Shown here one piece after another: positions 42,237 to 51,643 of a stretch of 64,000 nt of DNA. The translations under genes were made by a program, and so were the position numbers. The notes under the pieces were generated by a model that saw nothing but the letters and a program-made list of their open reading frames with translations, was not told the origin of the DNA and did no database searches. The stretch is from CAWAMR01 sp963783095 (GTDB lineage Bacteria; Planctomycetota; Planctomycetia; Gemmatales; Gemmataceae): contig CAWAMR010000019.1 of the NCBI GenBank assembly GCA_963783095.1, forward strand, positions 1 to 64,000. Reading direction: 5' to 3'. Position 1 is the stretch's first letter; every line of letters begins with the position of its first letter.

Positions 42237-42805
42237 ATGAGTGTAAGTACGTTGCCAAAAAAGGGAGGCGATGTGGCTCGAACGCGGCGGCCCGCGAACG
42301 CAAATTGCGGACTCGTGAGCACATACTTGCAGACTTGAGCATGAATTATGTGGAACGACAAATCCTCCTGCGCGGCTTCGCCGTGAATCGACTGCATACG
42401 GATTACGGCATCGATCTGCTCATGCTCACCAATACTGACGACGGAGAGATCGAAGTAGGGCAGGTTCTCTTCCAGGTCAAGGCGACCGATTCGCTCCAGG
42501 TTGTTGGGGACGGACAGGACATCGCCTGCCGGATCGAAGTGGCCGATCTCAACTCCTGGCGCGATGAATGCATGCCTGTCATTCTCGTTCTCTATGACGG
42601 ACAAGACGACCGGGCCTATTGGCTTTACGTTCAAGAGTACTTTGACGATAGCACCGGTTGTGGTGAAGATCGGTTAATGGACCAGGATAGCGTTACTGTT
42701 CGAATCCCAAAGAAAAATCGCCTGGGTCGAAAAGCGATCGAAAGATTTCGCCATTTTCGCGATCAGCGCGTGAAGCTGATGAAAGGAGCAAGCAATGGAT
42801 CTTGA
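42237..42805 (+). CDS. DUF4365 (nuclease-like fold) protein, probable frameshift near 42305
   Basis: The secure part, from about 42300, reads LSMNYVERQILLRGFAVNRL, HTDYGIDLLMLTNTDDGEIE and GQVLFQVKATDSLQVVGDGQ. D-Y-G-I-D and Q-V-K-A-T are the DUF4365 signature, similar to PD-(D/E)XK-type nucleases. The C-terminal half has IPKKNRLGRKAIERFRHFRD. The likely N-terminus MSVSTLPKKGGDVARTRR is in another frame, so one base is missing or added near 42305; without it, the first ATG in frame is at 42341. The next gene starts 11 bases before this one ends. A defence role is possible but not shown. Confidence 0.65.
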
Positions 42806-43079
42806 TCGAATGACTTACAAGCAATTGGACCAGCTGCTCATCGAGTTGGGATTTACGCGCGACCGCGTCGAGCCGAAATGGCTTCGCTACGAACATGCAC
42901 CTTCAGACACGATGATCGTTCTGGCGGACAAGAAGCCAAACGAAATGGTGCGGATCACGGATGCGGTTGCCGCTAGGCTCCACCTTGTGGCAAAGGGACT
43001 GATTTCGGAAGAGGAACTTCAGAGATTTCTGTCGCGGAGTGTCAACGGAAAAAGGTCGCTTACCGCCAAGCAAGGCTGA
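42795..43079 (+). CDS. Small partner protein of the DUF4365 gene
   Basis: 94 residues: MDLDRMTYKQLDQLLIELGF, TRDRVEPKWLRYEHAPSDTM, IVLADKKPNEMVRITDAVAA and a helical end. The K-x-L..LGF....Y.H..S pattern recalls the HicA-like fold, but I am not sure. It overlaps the DUF4365 gene by 11 bases. The pair could be a toxin-antitoxin or a defence module. The 178 bases after it hold no gene I recognise. Confidence 0.6.
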   Translation: MDLDRMTYKQLDQLLIELGFTRDRVEPKWLRYEHAPSDTMIVLADKKPNEMVRITDAVAARLHLVAKGLISEEELQRFLSRSVNGKRSLTAKQG

Positions 43080-43256
43080 TCATGGTCAAGGTTCGAAGGC
43101 CAAGGGATATGATCAATATCTGTTCTGTCGCGGAGCGGGCTACGCCATCGGCAATGCCGAGGCAAGGTTTCTTGTGCATGCCAACCGAATGGGGTATGCC
43201 CTGATGAAGGGCAACTACTCAGCGCGGCCAAACAACTAGATTATGAGGTCCGATCC

Positions 43257-44770
43257 ATGCCGAAACGCCGTGGCCCGGAAAAATCGGGTGGTTCGTCCGA
43301 TGATGACCCGAAGATGCGCGCCAAGCCGTCAAGGAACTCAAGAAGCTTGGCGGCGTCGTCGAACAAGTGGACGGCAAAATCGTCGAAATCGCCCTTAAGA
43401 CCAAACAAAGCGCCTCTGCACTTCCGCTGCTTTCACGATTTCCCGATCTGCGCAAATTGCATTTGCACAATCTTCCAATCACAGAGGATGATTACCAGAT
43501 GCTCGCAACGCTTGGCGGATTGGAAGAATTGCATGTTGTGTATTGTGGTCCGATGGGTAGCACTGGCCTCAAAGCAATTGGCGCACTGTTTGGGCTAAAG
43601 AGACTGGGTTTGTCATTTGCAAGAGAATCCGACGTTGCCCCAACGTCGGTGAGCCACCTCGGTGGCCTGACGAAACTTGAGTGGTTGGGCTTCTCTCGAA
43701 ACAGTGCCGCGGACGCGGACTTCGGGTTTCTTGGCGGACTTCATCGACTGAAATATCTGTCGCTCTACGATGTAAAGTCGGTTGGGCTTGCCATCGCCGA
43801 CGTGGGCAGGTGCAAACATCTCGAAGATTTGGCACTCTGCGAAACAGACGTCAAAGACATTGAATTGGAGCTACTTCGCGGTGTCGTCGAGTTACGCAAT
43901 CTAAACCTGGGAAGTGCTAAAGGAATCACAGGCCGCGCTGTTGCAGCACTCCTGTCGTTCCGCAACTTGGAGGAATTGTGGCTTCACGGCACGTCTTTCG
44001 ACGATGCTGGAATGGCTGACTTGGGTCGGCTTGAACGCCTTCGACGGCTTGACTTGCGATGGTGCCCAATCACGGACATCGGCCTTGCGCGGTATCAACC
44101 GCCGGATTCGCTCAAGGAGCTCGTTGTCTATGCGAGCAACGTAACCATGAAAGGCGTGAAGCGGTTCAGGGTCACCTATCCGCAAATCAATGTCTTTTCG
44201 GGATGGACTCCAGAAGAGCTCGACGCACCTGCGGATCAACCTATGGATCCTGTACGCAAATGCACCGCGCTGCTTGGAACTACCCAGCCTGCCGACCCAC
44301 AACACGAAAAGCGCGTCGAGCAGCTAACCGCACTGCTCGAAGAAAAACACAAGACACAAGGTGAGCCCCTTACAACGAAAAAGGCTCTGTTGAAATTCAA
44401 TCAGATGATGAAGTTCAATGCAGTGCAGAAAGAACCGTCCCTATCGGCTGTCTGGGACATGTTCAAGAGCTTCTGCGAACTCGCGATCGATTGCTCGGGC
44501 GAAGTGTTCCAGATCGAGGACATTTCTAAAGGCAGCCCATTAATCGTGTTGACACGTTTTTGGTACGAGCCGGGCATCGTCTCCGACGAACTGTACATGG
44601 CGGAATGCCGTGTGGAGATCAAAGCCAACGCGATTCAGTTGGATGTTCCGGATTGCCAATTCGAATCGCTGCCCGAATTCGTTGAACACGTGGAATCTAA
44701 AATGGCATTCCGGGATGGACTGCCGGCGGCAGTCGTCTCGAAGATTACGCTATACGCCGGAAGTCGATAG
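43257..44770 (+). CDS. Leucine-rich-repeat protein, one frameshift
   Basis: About 505 residues starting MPKRRGPEKSGGSSDDDPKM; the frame changes near 43320. LRRs run from about residue 40 to 300, with units such as LPLLSRFPDLRKLHLHNLPI, LRNLNLGSAKGITG and LEELWLHGTSFDDAGM. A C-terminal domain reads SLSAVWDMFKSFCELAIDCS and CQFESLPEFVEHVESK. LRR proteins bind other proteins; the partner is unknown. GATCC precedes the ATG with no clear binding site. It lies between the DUF4365 pair and the 1153-residue protein. Confidence 0.7.
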
Positions 44771-44852
44771 CCTGACAATCTCGCCGTAGTAGCCTTTGAA
44801 AGGGATATTATGAATGTTTGCTTTTCGCTACAAACACGCTGAACACTAAATC

Positions 44853-47800
44853 ATGATCTTCCATTTCCCCAATCTCGAAGCCCTTCGGTTCGCCGTAACC
44901 AGTGCCCAGGTGCCGGTCGGCGTGAGCCTGGCACCCGCGCACATTGCGTTCGATGAGCAGGGGGCTATCTCCATTGAGCCTCTGAGCGGCATTCCACCCA
45001 AGACCATGCAGAATGCCCTGAAGCGCCTCGGCATCAAGACAACGAAGACCCATCATGCGGAAGTCGAAGAGGTTGGCAATTGGTTGCAAGCGGTGCCGGT
45101 GCTGAAGGACCAGCATGACGTCCAACTCGATCCGCAAACGCCGGTATTGTTCGAAATGGCCGCGAGTCAACTGCCCGCCGTTGTCGGTGAGATGCTGAGG
45201 CTGGGAAACGATCGGCAAACCTATCGTTACCTCGAATCGGCAGCGCCGGATCAAGAAAAGCGGGTGTTATTGCGCGTCGTTGGGCCGCCGTACTACACGC
45301 TGCTTCGAGCCATCGATCATTGCGTTGGCACAACGACATCCGACATGATCGCCTATGTCGAAAGAGCACCACGAGTGTGGGTCGAGGTTGGGTACGATCA
45401 CCCGTTTGCCTCGCAAATACGCATTTCGGAAGGACAGTCAATCCTCTTACGTCCGCCGCGAAGCTGGGTGTTTCTGGAAGATGGTCCGTTTGAGGATGTT
45501 TATCGCATCCTGGATTTTCAACTGCCTTGTGCTGCGGTCCATTATCAGGAACGCGAACTCAAAGGGAAACTGAATGTTCCGTTGCGACTCATACCCGGCA
45601 ACGCCGCCGATATTCCGGAGATGTGGGTTCTTTCGGAGGATGGCGTCGATATTCTCGATGCTTTCGTTCGGGAGACCGATGAAATCCTGCTGCGCCGGCT
45701 TAGTTTTGCGGTCGCAGACAATCCGAACGGGCCGCCCACGGTGATCTTGCGGACCCGTCAGCAGCGGGTTCGATCGGCCCCGCTAACTATCGCGCTCGAC
45801 AAGTCGATCGGCTTCAAAACCCGCAGGGGCTTCGACAATTTGTACCTCCCGGTCGGAATGCGCCTTCAGCCGACTTTGCGGAAAGATGCCCTGTACACGC
45901 TGTTTTTCAAGAACGAAGATCGGCCTCAGATTGTCTGGCTGATGCCGGGGGAGAATGGACGATTCACGCCGGAAACCGTCGCCGATGAAGCGTTTCGACC
46001 TCTCGAAGATTGGGTTGACTACATCATCGACCACGATCGGAAAATCTTGCAATCGTGGGTTCAAGCAACCCAGTTCGACTTCGAGCATTTCATCTGCACC
46101 TCGGATCACGATGACAAACCCAAGGGGCCCGGCAGTGTAAAGGTGAAAAAACGTCATCGCAATGAGGCAGATGACGGCTCGGATGCGCTCAACAAAGAGT
46201 CGATCGAGACAACAGCGCCAACGAAGGGGAAGAACAAGACGCAGCAGGAAGACGATGCGTTTGTTGCGCCGGAGGAGAGCGATCGTCCCAGCAAGGACCG
46301 AGAGAACCTGGATGACCTGGAAAAAAACTTCCTCGAACGAGAGGGGGCTCTCGATGACTCCGAACGTCTCGCATTATGGCCGCAGCTCGCCGTTCTGAAT
46401 ACTCGTCTCAAGCTTCACGATGATGCAGCCATCTGCTGGTTGAACGTCATCTGGGAAACGCCCGACCCGCCTATCGAGTGGATTTGGCAGTGGTTGCATG
46501 GTGAAGATCCAAAGGCACAGCGACAATCGACTTCCGCTGAGTTCGACGAGCACTTTGGCAACGAACATCCCTTGCTGCCTGCGCTGCGTGCATTTGTGGC
46601 CCGGATTCTCTGGTGTTCTTGCTCCGCTTCCGGAATCGCGCTCTTGCGGAAACGGCTGCCGGAGATTAGCAAATATTTTGAGATGTACGAATCGATACTC
46701 CCGTTCCGGGCGGTTTGGTTGGGCTGGGTTTATCTTTGCCGGGTCAGCGGTGCAGATGTTCTTGGACTGGCTCGCGTGCGCGATCGGTTGTTGAATCGCT
46801 TGCTGCCGCCCGTTGAGTCGGGGACCAAAGGAGGCTTGAGCTGCGACAGGGATTTGCCCAGATTCCTGAGATCAGCTGGGATCGCCGACCGGGCCAGGAT
46901 CAAGGAAGTTTCGATCCGGGCCAATCGTCTCTACCAGCTTGCTCAAAAATGGGGCAAGGATGTGCCGGTCAATCGACCCTATTTCGACTTGATGTTCTCC
47001 TTCGGTTTCGCGTGTCTGGGCGAAGGCACGCAGGCCGTGGACTCAAGACAGAGTGCCGCTGGTTTTTTCGCACGCACGCATTCCGCGGGCGGGATCCATG
47101 CGAGCGTTCATTCGCTTTTGTTGAAAGCTTTCAACTTTCGAATCGAGCAAGCCCTGGCGGGGTTGCCCCATCAAGGCTCGTTGCCCGCTGATATTCTCAC
47201 TGCGATAGACAAGCTTTCCTTACCCAAGGGCGATGCCCACTTTGATGAAATGGAGACCGGCAGATATGTGATCAACCGCCTGCGCGAGCAATCGTGGATT
47301 CTTGAACCAAACGAGAAATTCAATCCTTATCGAATCTATACGAACTATGCCAATGCACTTCAGGAAGAGTTGGGTGAATTGATCAAGGTTCGCGATCCAG
47401 TGAAATTGAAGGATCGCATCAACAAACTTTTGCGCGAAGGTCAGAAAGCACGCCACGATCCGGAAATCCTGTTGGACATTCTCACGGAGAGCTTGTTTCT
47501 GTCGCCGCGCATCGGAGAAGCTTTTGCGATTCAGTTGCTGCAACAAGTGCCTGCGGCAATCTCGGCATCGCTCGGCTCCGTGGCCCGGCAAAGGGTGGAC
47601 AGGCAACGCAGAATCTTGCGCGAATCCTTGCTCCTGGCCGGGCACTATGGGCAAGAGGAACTGGCCACCCAACTGTTCAACTATTTCATCGGATTCCTGA
47701 AACTTCGCGACGGCAAGACTCTCCCGGATGATGTGGGCGAGGTATCTCGTGAATGTTTGAGAAGTCTCCGCAAACTGGGGCTGACCGATCAGATTCACCA

Positions 47801-48314
47801 GTTTTTGGGACAGATTTCAACGCTGATTGTACAGGGGCAAAGCCTGGAGAAACTCCGCACGCGCGCCGGAACGGAATGGTCGAACACACTTCGCTCGCTA
47901 CTGGCTCTGTCGGAAGGCTGGCTTAGCGTTGGTCAACTGGACCGTGCCAGGCCGTTTCTGGATGAGGCTCGGCGAGCGTTGTTCGCAAAAGAACGATTGG
48001 GCGGCCCACCCGAGTACACCAAACTGGTCCGCGCCTACATCAGCGCGCTGGGGCAAGCACCGGTTGGGGAGGCACTCGATCGGATCGAGGCCCTCTTTAT
48101 GAATATGCACAAACTGCCGAACTCCTTTACATCCGATGCCTATTATTCCCGACTACACCTGAACGTCGTGGAGGATGTGGTCCGGACAATGCTGAGCGAG
48201 AATTTCACGATGAATGAAACGACCCGCCGCTGGTTGGAGGATGATGAGTATCTGGTTCGACGCCGCATTCACGCCGACATGAAGAAGCATTTGCATCAAA
48301 GTGGGTTGCGCTGA
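44853..48314 (+). CDS. 1153-residue multidomain protein of unknown function
   Basis: One intact open frame. The N-terminal 420 residues are beta-rich, with VPVGVSLAPAHIAFDEQGAI, VWVEVGYDHPFASQIRISEG, LRLIPGNAADIPEMWVLSED and the motif AFRPLEDWVDYIIDHDRKIL. A charged low-complexity linker lies at about 430-500 (KVKKRHRNEADDGSDALNKE). The remaining 650 residues are helical (TPR/HEAT-like), with LAVLNTRLKLHDDAAICWLN and ALSEGWLSVGQLDRARPFLD. The N-terminal part resembles the uncharacterised X domains of AAA+-based ternary conflict systems as I remember them. It starts 82 bases after the LRR gene and could work with it. No enzyme motif was found. Confidence 0.7.
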   Translation: MIFHFPNLEALRFAVTSAQVPVGVSLAPAHIAFDEQGAISIEPLSGIPPKTMQNALKRLGIKTTKTHHAEVEEVGNWLQAVPVLKDQHDVQLDPQTPVLFEMAASQLPAVVGEMLRLGNDRQTYRYLESAAPDQEKRVLLRVVGPPYYTLLRAIDHCVGTTTSDMIAYVERAPRVWVEVGYDHPFASQIRISEGQSILLRPPRSWVFLEDGPFEDVYRILDFQLPCAAVHYQERELKGKLNVPLRLIPGNAADIPEMWVLSEDGVDILDAFVRETDEILLRRLSFAVADNPNGPPTVILRTRQQRVRSAPLTIALDKSIGFKTRRGFDNLYLPVGMRLQPTLRKDALYTLFFKNEDRPQIVWLMPGENGRFTPETVADEAFRPLEDWVDYIIDHDRKILQSWVQATQFDFEHFICTSDHDDKPKGPGSVKVKKRHRNEADDGSDALNKESIETTAPTKGKNKTQQEDDAFVAPEESDRPSKDRENLDDLEKNFLEREGALDDSERLALWPQLAVLNTRLKLHDDAAICWLNVIWETPDPPIEWIWQWLHGEDPKAQRQSTSAEFDEHFGNEHPLLPALRAFVARILWCSCSASGIALLRKRLPEISKYFEMYESILPFRAVWLGWVYLCRVSGADVLGLARVRDRLLNRLLPPVESGTKGGLSCDRDLPRFLRSAGIADRARIKEVSIRANRLYQLAQKWGKDVPVNRPYFDLMFSFGFACLGEGTQAVDSRQSAAGFFARTHSAGGIHASVHSLLLKAFNFRIEQALAGLPHQGSLPADILTAIDKLSLPKGDAHFDEMETGRYVINRLREQSWILEPNEKFNPYRIYTNYANALQEELGELIKVRDPVKLKDRINKLLREGQKARHDPEILLDILTESLFLSPRIGEAFAIQLLQQVPAAISASLGSVARQRVDRQRRILRESLLLAGHYGQEELATQLFNYFIGFLKLRDGKTLPDDVGEVSRECLRSLRKLGLTDQIHQFLGQISTLIVQGQSLEKLRTRAGTEWSNTLRSLLALSEGWLSVGQLDRARPFLDEARRALFAKERLGGPPEYTKLVRAYISALGQAPVGEALDRIEALFMNMHKLPNSFTSDAYYSRLHLNVVEDVVRTMLSENFTMNETTRRWLEDDEYLVRRRIHADMKKHLHQSGLR

Positions 48315-48432
48315 AAGAGAGATGAAAAACTCAAACGTAATGAGCCAAACGGTGTTTAGTTGGTGGGCCGTTGAACTGAATGGGCGCTATCGGCTTCATT
48401 TTCCACGAGATTGAATCTAGCGGGACGCCATC

Positions 48433-50613
48433 ATGCGAACCATGCTTTTGTTTTCAGCGATCGGAGTGCTCGCAAACATTAGCGCTCCTGTCAACGCGCA
48501 GGAAAAGTCCCATGTCAAAGAAGATTGTTTCGGCGACCCCTTGCCGCCTGGCGTGCTGGCGCGATTCGGCACGACGCGATTGACTCTAAGCGAACGCGGC
48601 GCATTTTCCCCCGATGGCAAGACCATCGCCACGGCCTCGAAGTACGGCTTATTCTTGTGGGATGCCGGCACTGGCAAGGAACTGCGTCGCTTGCCGATAT
48701 CGGACGACTGGAGCGTAGAAACGCTGTTGTTTTCCCCCGACGGTACCAAGATTGCCGTGGTCTATCTCATTGGTTTGGTTGAATTGTGGGATACGAGAAC
48801 CCTTGAGAAGCTTACCCTGAAAGAGGGGGAGCGCGGTCAGATTTGCGGCGATTGGAGCCGGGCTGCCACCTTTTCGAGCGATGGTAGAACCTTCCTGTCG
48901 GCTACGAGAGAAGCAATGTTTCAGTGGGACGTTGCTTCTGGGAAGTTGGTCAGGCAGTTCCAATTTAACTTCACGGACGAGCCATTTGGCGTTTATTGGG
49001 TTGCCTTGTCACCTGACGGCAGACTCGCGGCCACGCGAAACGGAAATGTAGTCTACATCTTCGACACGATCAACAGCACCAAGCTGCACATCATCGAGGA
49101 TGAGATTATTCAGAGCGCGAATGCTATGGCATTTTCCCCCGACGGTGCCACTCTGGCCGTCGTAGGTTTTCGCCACGCGAAAGATGGCGGCAAGCCCGAA
49201 ATTGGTTTTTGGAGCATGGCCACAGGCAAGAAGATTCGGACTTTCTCACCTTCGGGCAGTGTGCGTTCGTTGGCATTCTCACCCGATGGCAAGACGTTGG
49301 CCTCGGCCAACGACGACAACAGTCTCCAACTCTGGAATTGCGCTGATCTCAAAGCCAGGCCCCGAAAGTTTGACGCCATGAACGCATCCTCAGTGACGTT
49401 TTCACCCGATGGAAAAACTCTGGGCTGGGGTTGCGGTCATACCTTCTGTCTCATGGATCGAACCACCGGCAAGGATATTTTGTCTTTTGCGAGCCACCGT
49501 GGAACGATCAACGCGCTAACCTTTCTTCCCAATGGGAAAAGATTGGCCAGTGCCGGCGACGATGGCACGATTCGCATCTGGGATTCTGCCACCGGCAAAT
49601 CGCAAAGAACACTGCGTGGCCACGTTGGTGGAGTAAATACTTTGGCTTTGTCGAATGACTCCAAGCGGTTAGTCTCGCGTGGTGAGGACGATACCATCAG
49701 GCTCTGGGATCCGGCCACCGGCGAGAATAAGGTCAATTCGAAATACGAGGGACAACAGGTCTCGACTACTGCTGATTATTGGCTCGATGGAACCACGCTG
49801 GATATTTTTGAGAATATTCTGCTGGTGATCGACAAGAATGCCAACGTGCTGAAAAGTTCTCCTATATTCGAGCACAAGCACGAAGTGGGTTGCACGGTGT
49901 TTTCGCCGGATGGCCGTTACCTGGTGGCCATCAGTAATCACAGTCACAACATGCGAATATTCGAAACGGCGACGTTCCAGGAGATTCATTCCTTCAAGAA
50001 TCAGGCAATAACTCGCGTAGCGGCGTTTTCTCCGGACGGCAAGACCTTGGCGTCCGGCGGGTTGGATTCGACGGCAGTGTTGTGGGATCTGCGCAACCTC
50101 TCCGGTAAAAAACGCTCCCCGACGCTTTCCGATAAGGAACTGGCGATTCGCTGGCACGCTGTTTCATCCGCAGATCCAAAACAGGCCTACGAATCTCGGG
50201 CTGACTTGTTCCACGCACCGGGCAGTACTGTTCCATTCCTTGGACAACGCCTAAAAGCCATCACCGCTCCGGACGGCGCGCTGGTTGCCGGCTGGATCAA
50301 GGATCTCGACAGCGACAGTTTTCGTATCCGACATCGTGCCAGGAGGGAACTGGAGGAATGCGGTGAACGGGTCGTGGTTCCGCTGCAAAAAGCGTTGTCC
50401 GCCAAGACTTCGACGGAAATGGAAGCGGCACTACGATCTCTTTTGGCCAAATGCGAACAATATCCCCACGCATTGCGGATCATCCGGTCGATCGAGATTC
50501 TGGAAGGAGTCGGTTCGCCCGAAGCATGGAAAATCCTGGAACAATTGGCCAAAACCAGTCCGGATAGCCATGTCAAGCGGCAGGCCCGCCTCGCTCTGAA
50601 GCGAAAACCGTGA
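48433..50613 (+). CDS. Exported WD40-repeat protein
   Basis: This intact 726-residue protein has a signal peptide (MLLFSAIGVLANISAPVNAQ) followed by DPLPPGVLARFGTTRL, a motif often seen before WD40 propellers in planctomycetes. At least ten blades follow, each with a FSPDGK-type turn, for example RGAFSPDGKTIATASKYGLF and FSPDGKTLASGGLDSTAVLW. The C-terminal 150 residues are helical (DLDSDSFRIRHRARRELEEC) and HEAT-like. It probably acts as a scaffold outside the cytoplasm. The next gene starts 23 bases later, on the same strand. Confidence 0.8.
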   Translation: MRTMLLFSAIGVLANISAPVNAQEKSHVKEDCFGDPLPPGVLARFGTTRLTLSERGAFSPDGKTIATASKYGLFLWDAGTGKELRRLPISDDWSVETLLFSPDGTKIAVVYLIGLVELWDTRTLEKLTLKEGERGQICGDWSRAATFSSDGRTFLSATREAMFQWDVASGKLVRQFQFNFTDEPFGVYWVALSPDGRLAATRNGNVVYIFDTINSTKLHIIEDEIIQSANAMAFSPDGATLAVVGFRHAKDGGKPEIGFWSMATGKKIRTFSPSGSVRSLAFSPDGKTLASANDDNSLQLWNCADLKARPRKFDAMNASSVTFSPDGKTLGWGCGHTFCLMDRTTGKDILSFASHRGTINALTFLPNGKRLASAGDDGTIRIWDSATGKSQRTLRGHVGGVNTLALSNDSKRLVSRGEDDTIRLWDPATGENKVNSKYEGQQVSTTADYWLDGTTLDIFENILLVIDKNANVLKSSPIFEHKHEVGCTVFSPDGRYLVAISNHSHNMRIFETATFQEIHSFKNQAITRVAAFSPDGKTLASGGLDSTAVLWDLRNLSGKKRSPTLSDKELAIRWHAVSSADPKQAYESRADLFHAPGSTVPFLGQRLKAITAPDGALVAGWIKDLDSDSFRIRHRARRELEECGERVVVPLQKALSAKTSTEMEAALRSLLAKCEQYPHALRIIRSIEILEGVGSPEAWKILEQLAKTSPDSHVKRQARLALKRKP

Positions 50614-50636
50614 GCTTCCTCAATACAATTGCGATC

Positions 50637-51395
50637 ATGAAATTCTCAAAAAAGATCGCTATTGTCACGGGCGCGGGATCGGGAATTGGCAGAGCAACAG
50701 CGCTTGCTCTATTGAAGGAAGACTACTCGGTTGTCCTTGCCGGCCGTCGGGCAGAGGCTCTCCACGAAACGCTGGCCTTGGCAGGAACACTGGCCGCACA
50801 AGCGATAGCGGTCCCTACCGATGTCGCCGATCCGGCTTCCGTCCGCAATCTCTTTGATACGACGAAAAACACCTTTGGCCGGCTCGATCTTTTGTTCAAC
50901 AATGCCGGCACCAACACGCCCCCTGTTCCCCTGGAAGACCTTAGTTTCGAGCAGTGGCGTCGGGTCGTGGACGTCAACTTGACGGGGGTGTTTCTCTGCA
51001 CTCAGGAAGCCTTTCGACTCATGAAGAGTCAGGTTCCCCGAGGCGGCCGGATCATCAACAACGGCTCCATCTCCGCTCACACGCCCAGGCCCAACTCCGC
51101 CCCTTACACAGCCACCAAGCACGCCATCACCGGCTTGACGAAATCGACAGCGCTGGACGGTCGAAAGTACGACATCGCCTGCGGGCAAATCGACATCGGC
51201 AATGCAGAAACCGAGATGACCGCCAAGATGAAAGCGGGAGTTTTGCAGGCCGATGGAGAAATCGCCGTTGAGTCGACGATGGATGTCGAAAATGTTGCCC
51301 GATCGATCGTCCACATGGCGAGCCTTCCATTGGATGCGAATGCCTTGTTTCTGACGATCATGGCAACCAAGATGCCTTTCGTCGGTCGAGGATGA
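50637..51395 (+). CDS. Short-chain dehydrogenase/reductase
   Basis: This intact 252-residue NAD(P)-dependent oxidoreductase has IVTGAGSGIGRATALALL at the start, the TGxxxGIG dinucleotide site. LFNNAGTNTPPVPLEDLS with NNAG lies near residue 85. The catalytic Ser is in IINNGSISAHTP, and the YxxxK is PYTATKHAI near 158-164. The substrate is unknown. The start at 50637 is the better of two in frame. It may share a transcript with the WD40 gene. Confidence 0.85.
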   Translation: MKFSKKIAIVTGAGSGIGRATALALLKEDYSVVLAGRRAEALHETLALAGTLAAQAIAVPTDVADPASVRNLFDTTKNTFGRLDLLFNNAGTNTPPVPLEDLSFEQWRRVVDVNLTGVFLCTQEAFRLMKSQVPRGGRIINNGSISAHTPRPNSAPYTATKHAITGLTKSTALDGRKYDIACGQIDIGNAETEMTAKMKAGVLQADGEIAVESTMDVENVARSIVHMASLPLDANALFLTIMATKMPFVGRG

Positions 51396-51433
51396 GCGGT
51401 TCCCAACGCGAATGTTACTATCGAAACTGCATC

Positions 51434-51589
51434 ATCGTTTGCCGCTCTGCGGCGAACGTCTTGTCTTGCCGCTCTGCGGCGTGCCGCTATCACCCTGAGA
51501 TCGCTTCACACTCTGAGGAAGCCGCCGCCGCAGGTAGGTTTGGCCGCAGAGCGGCAAGAAAAGACGTTCGCCGCAGAGCGGCAAACGAT
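51434..51589. repeat. 47-bp inverted repeat with GCCGCTCTGCGGC units
   Basis: The arm 51434-51480 matches the reverse complement of 51543-51589 at 46 of 47 positions. Each arm holds two copies of GCCGCTCTGCGGC or its complement. The loop is 62 bases. It sits between the convergent SDR and GH51-like genes, so it could act as a bidirectional terminator. The sequence differs from the repeats at 37645 and 57645. Confidence 0.85.
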
Positions 51590-51643
51590 TGTGCGTATTG
51601 GGTCTTTTTGCAAGTGCTGGATTTTGCTTGGGTCAATGAAATT

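Noticed and set aside
47220..47798. 192-codon minus-strand ORF
   Set aside because: Antisense to the intact 1153-residue gene with no family signature.
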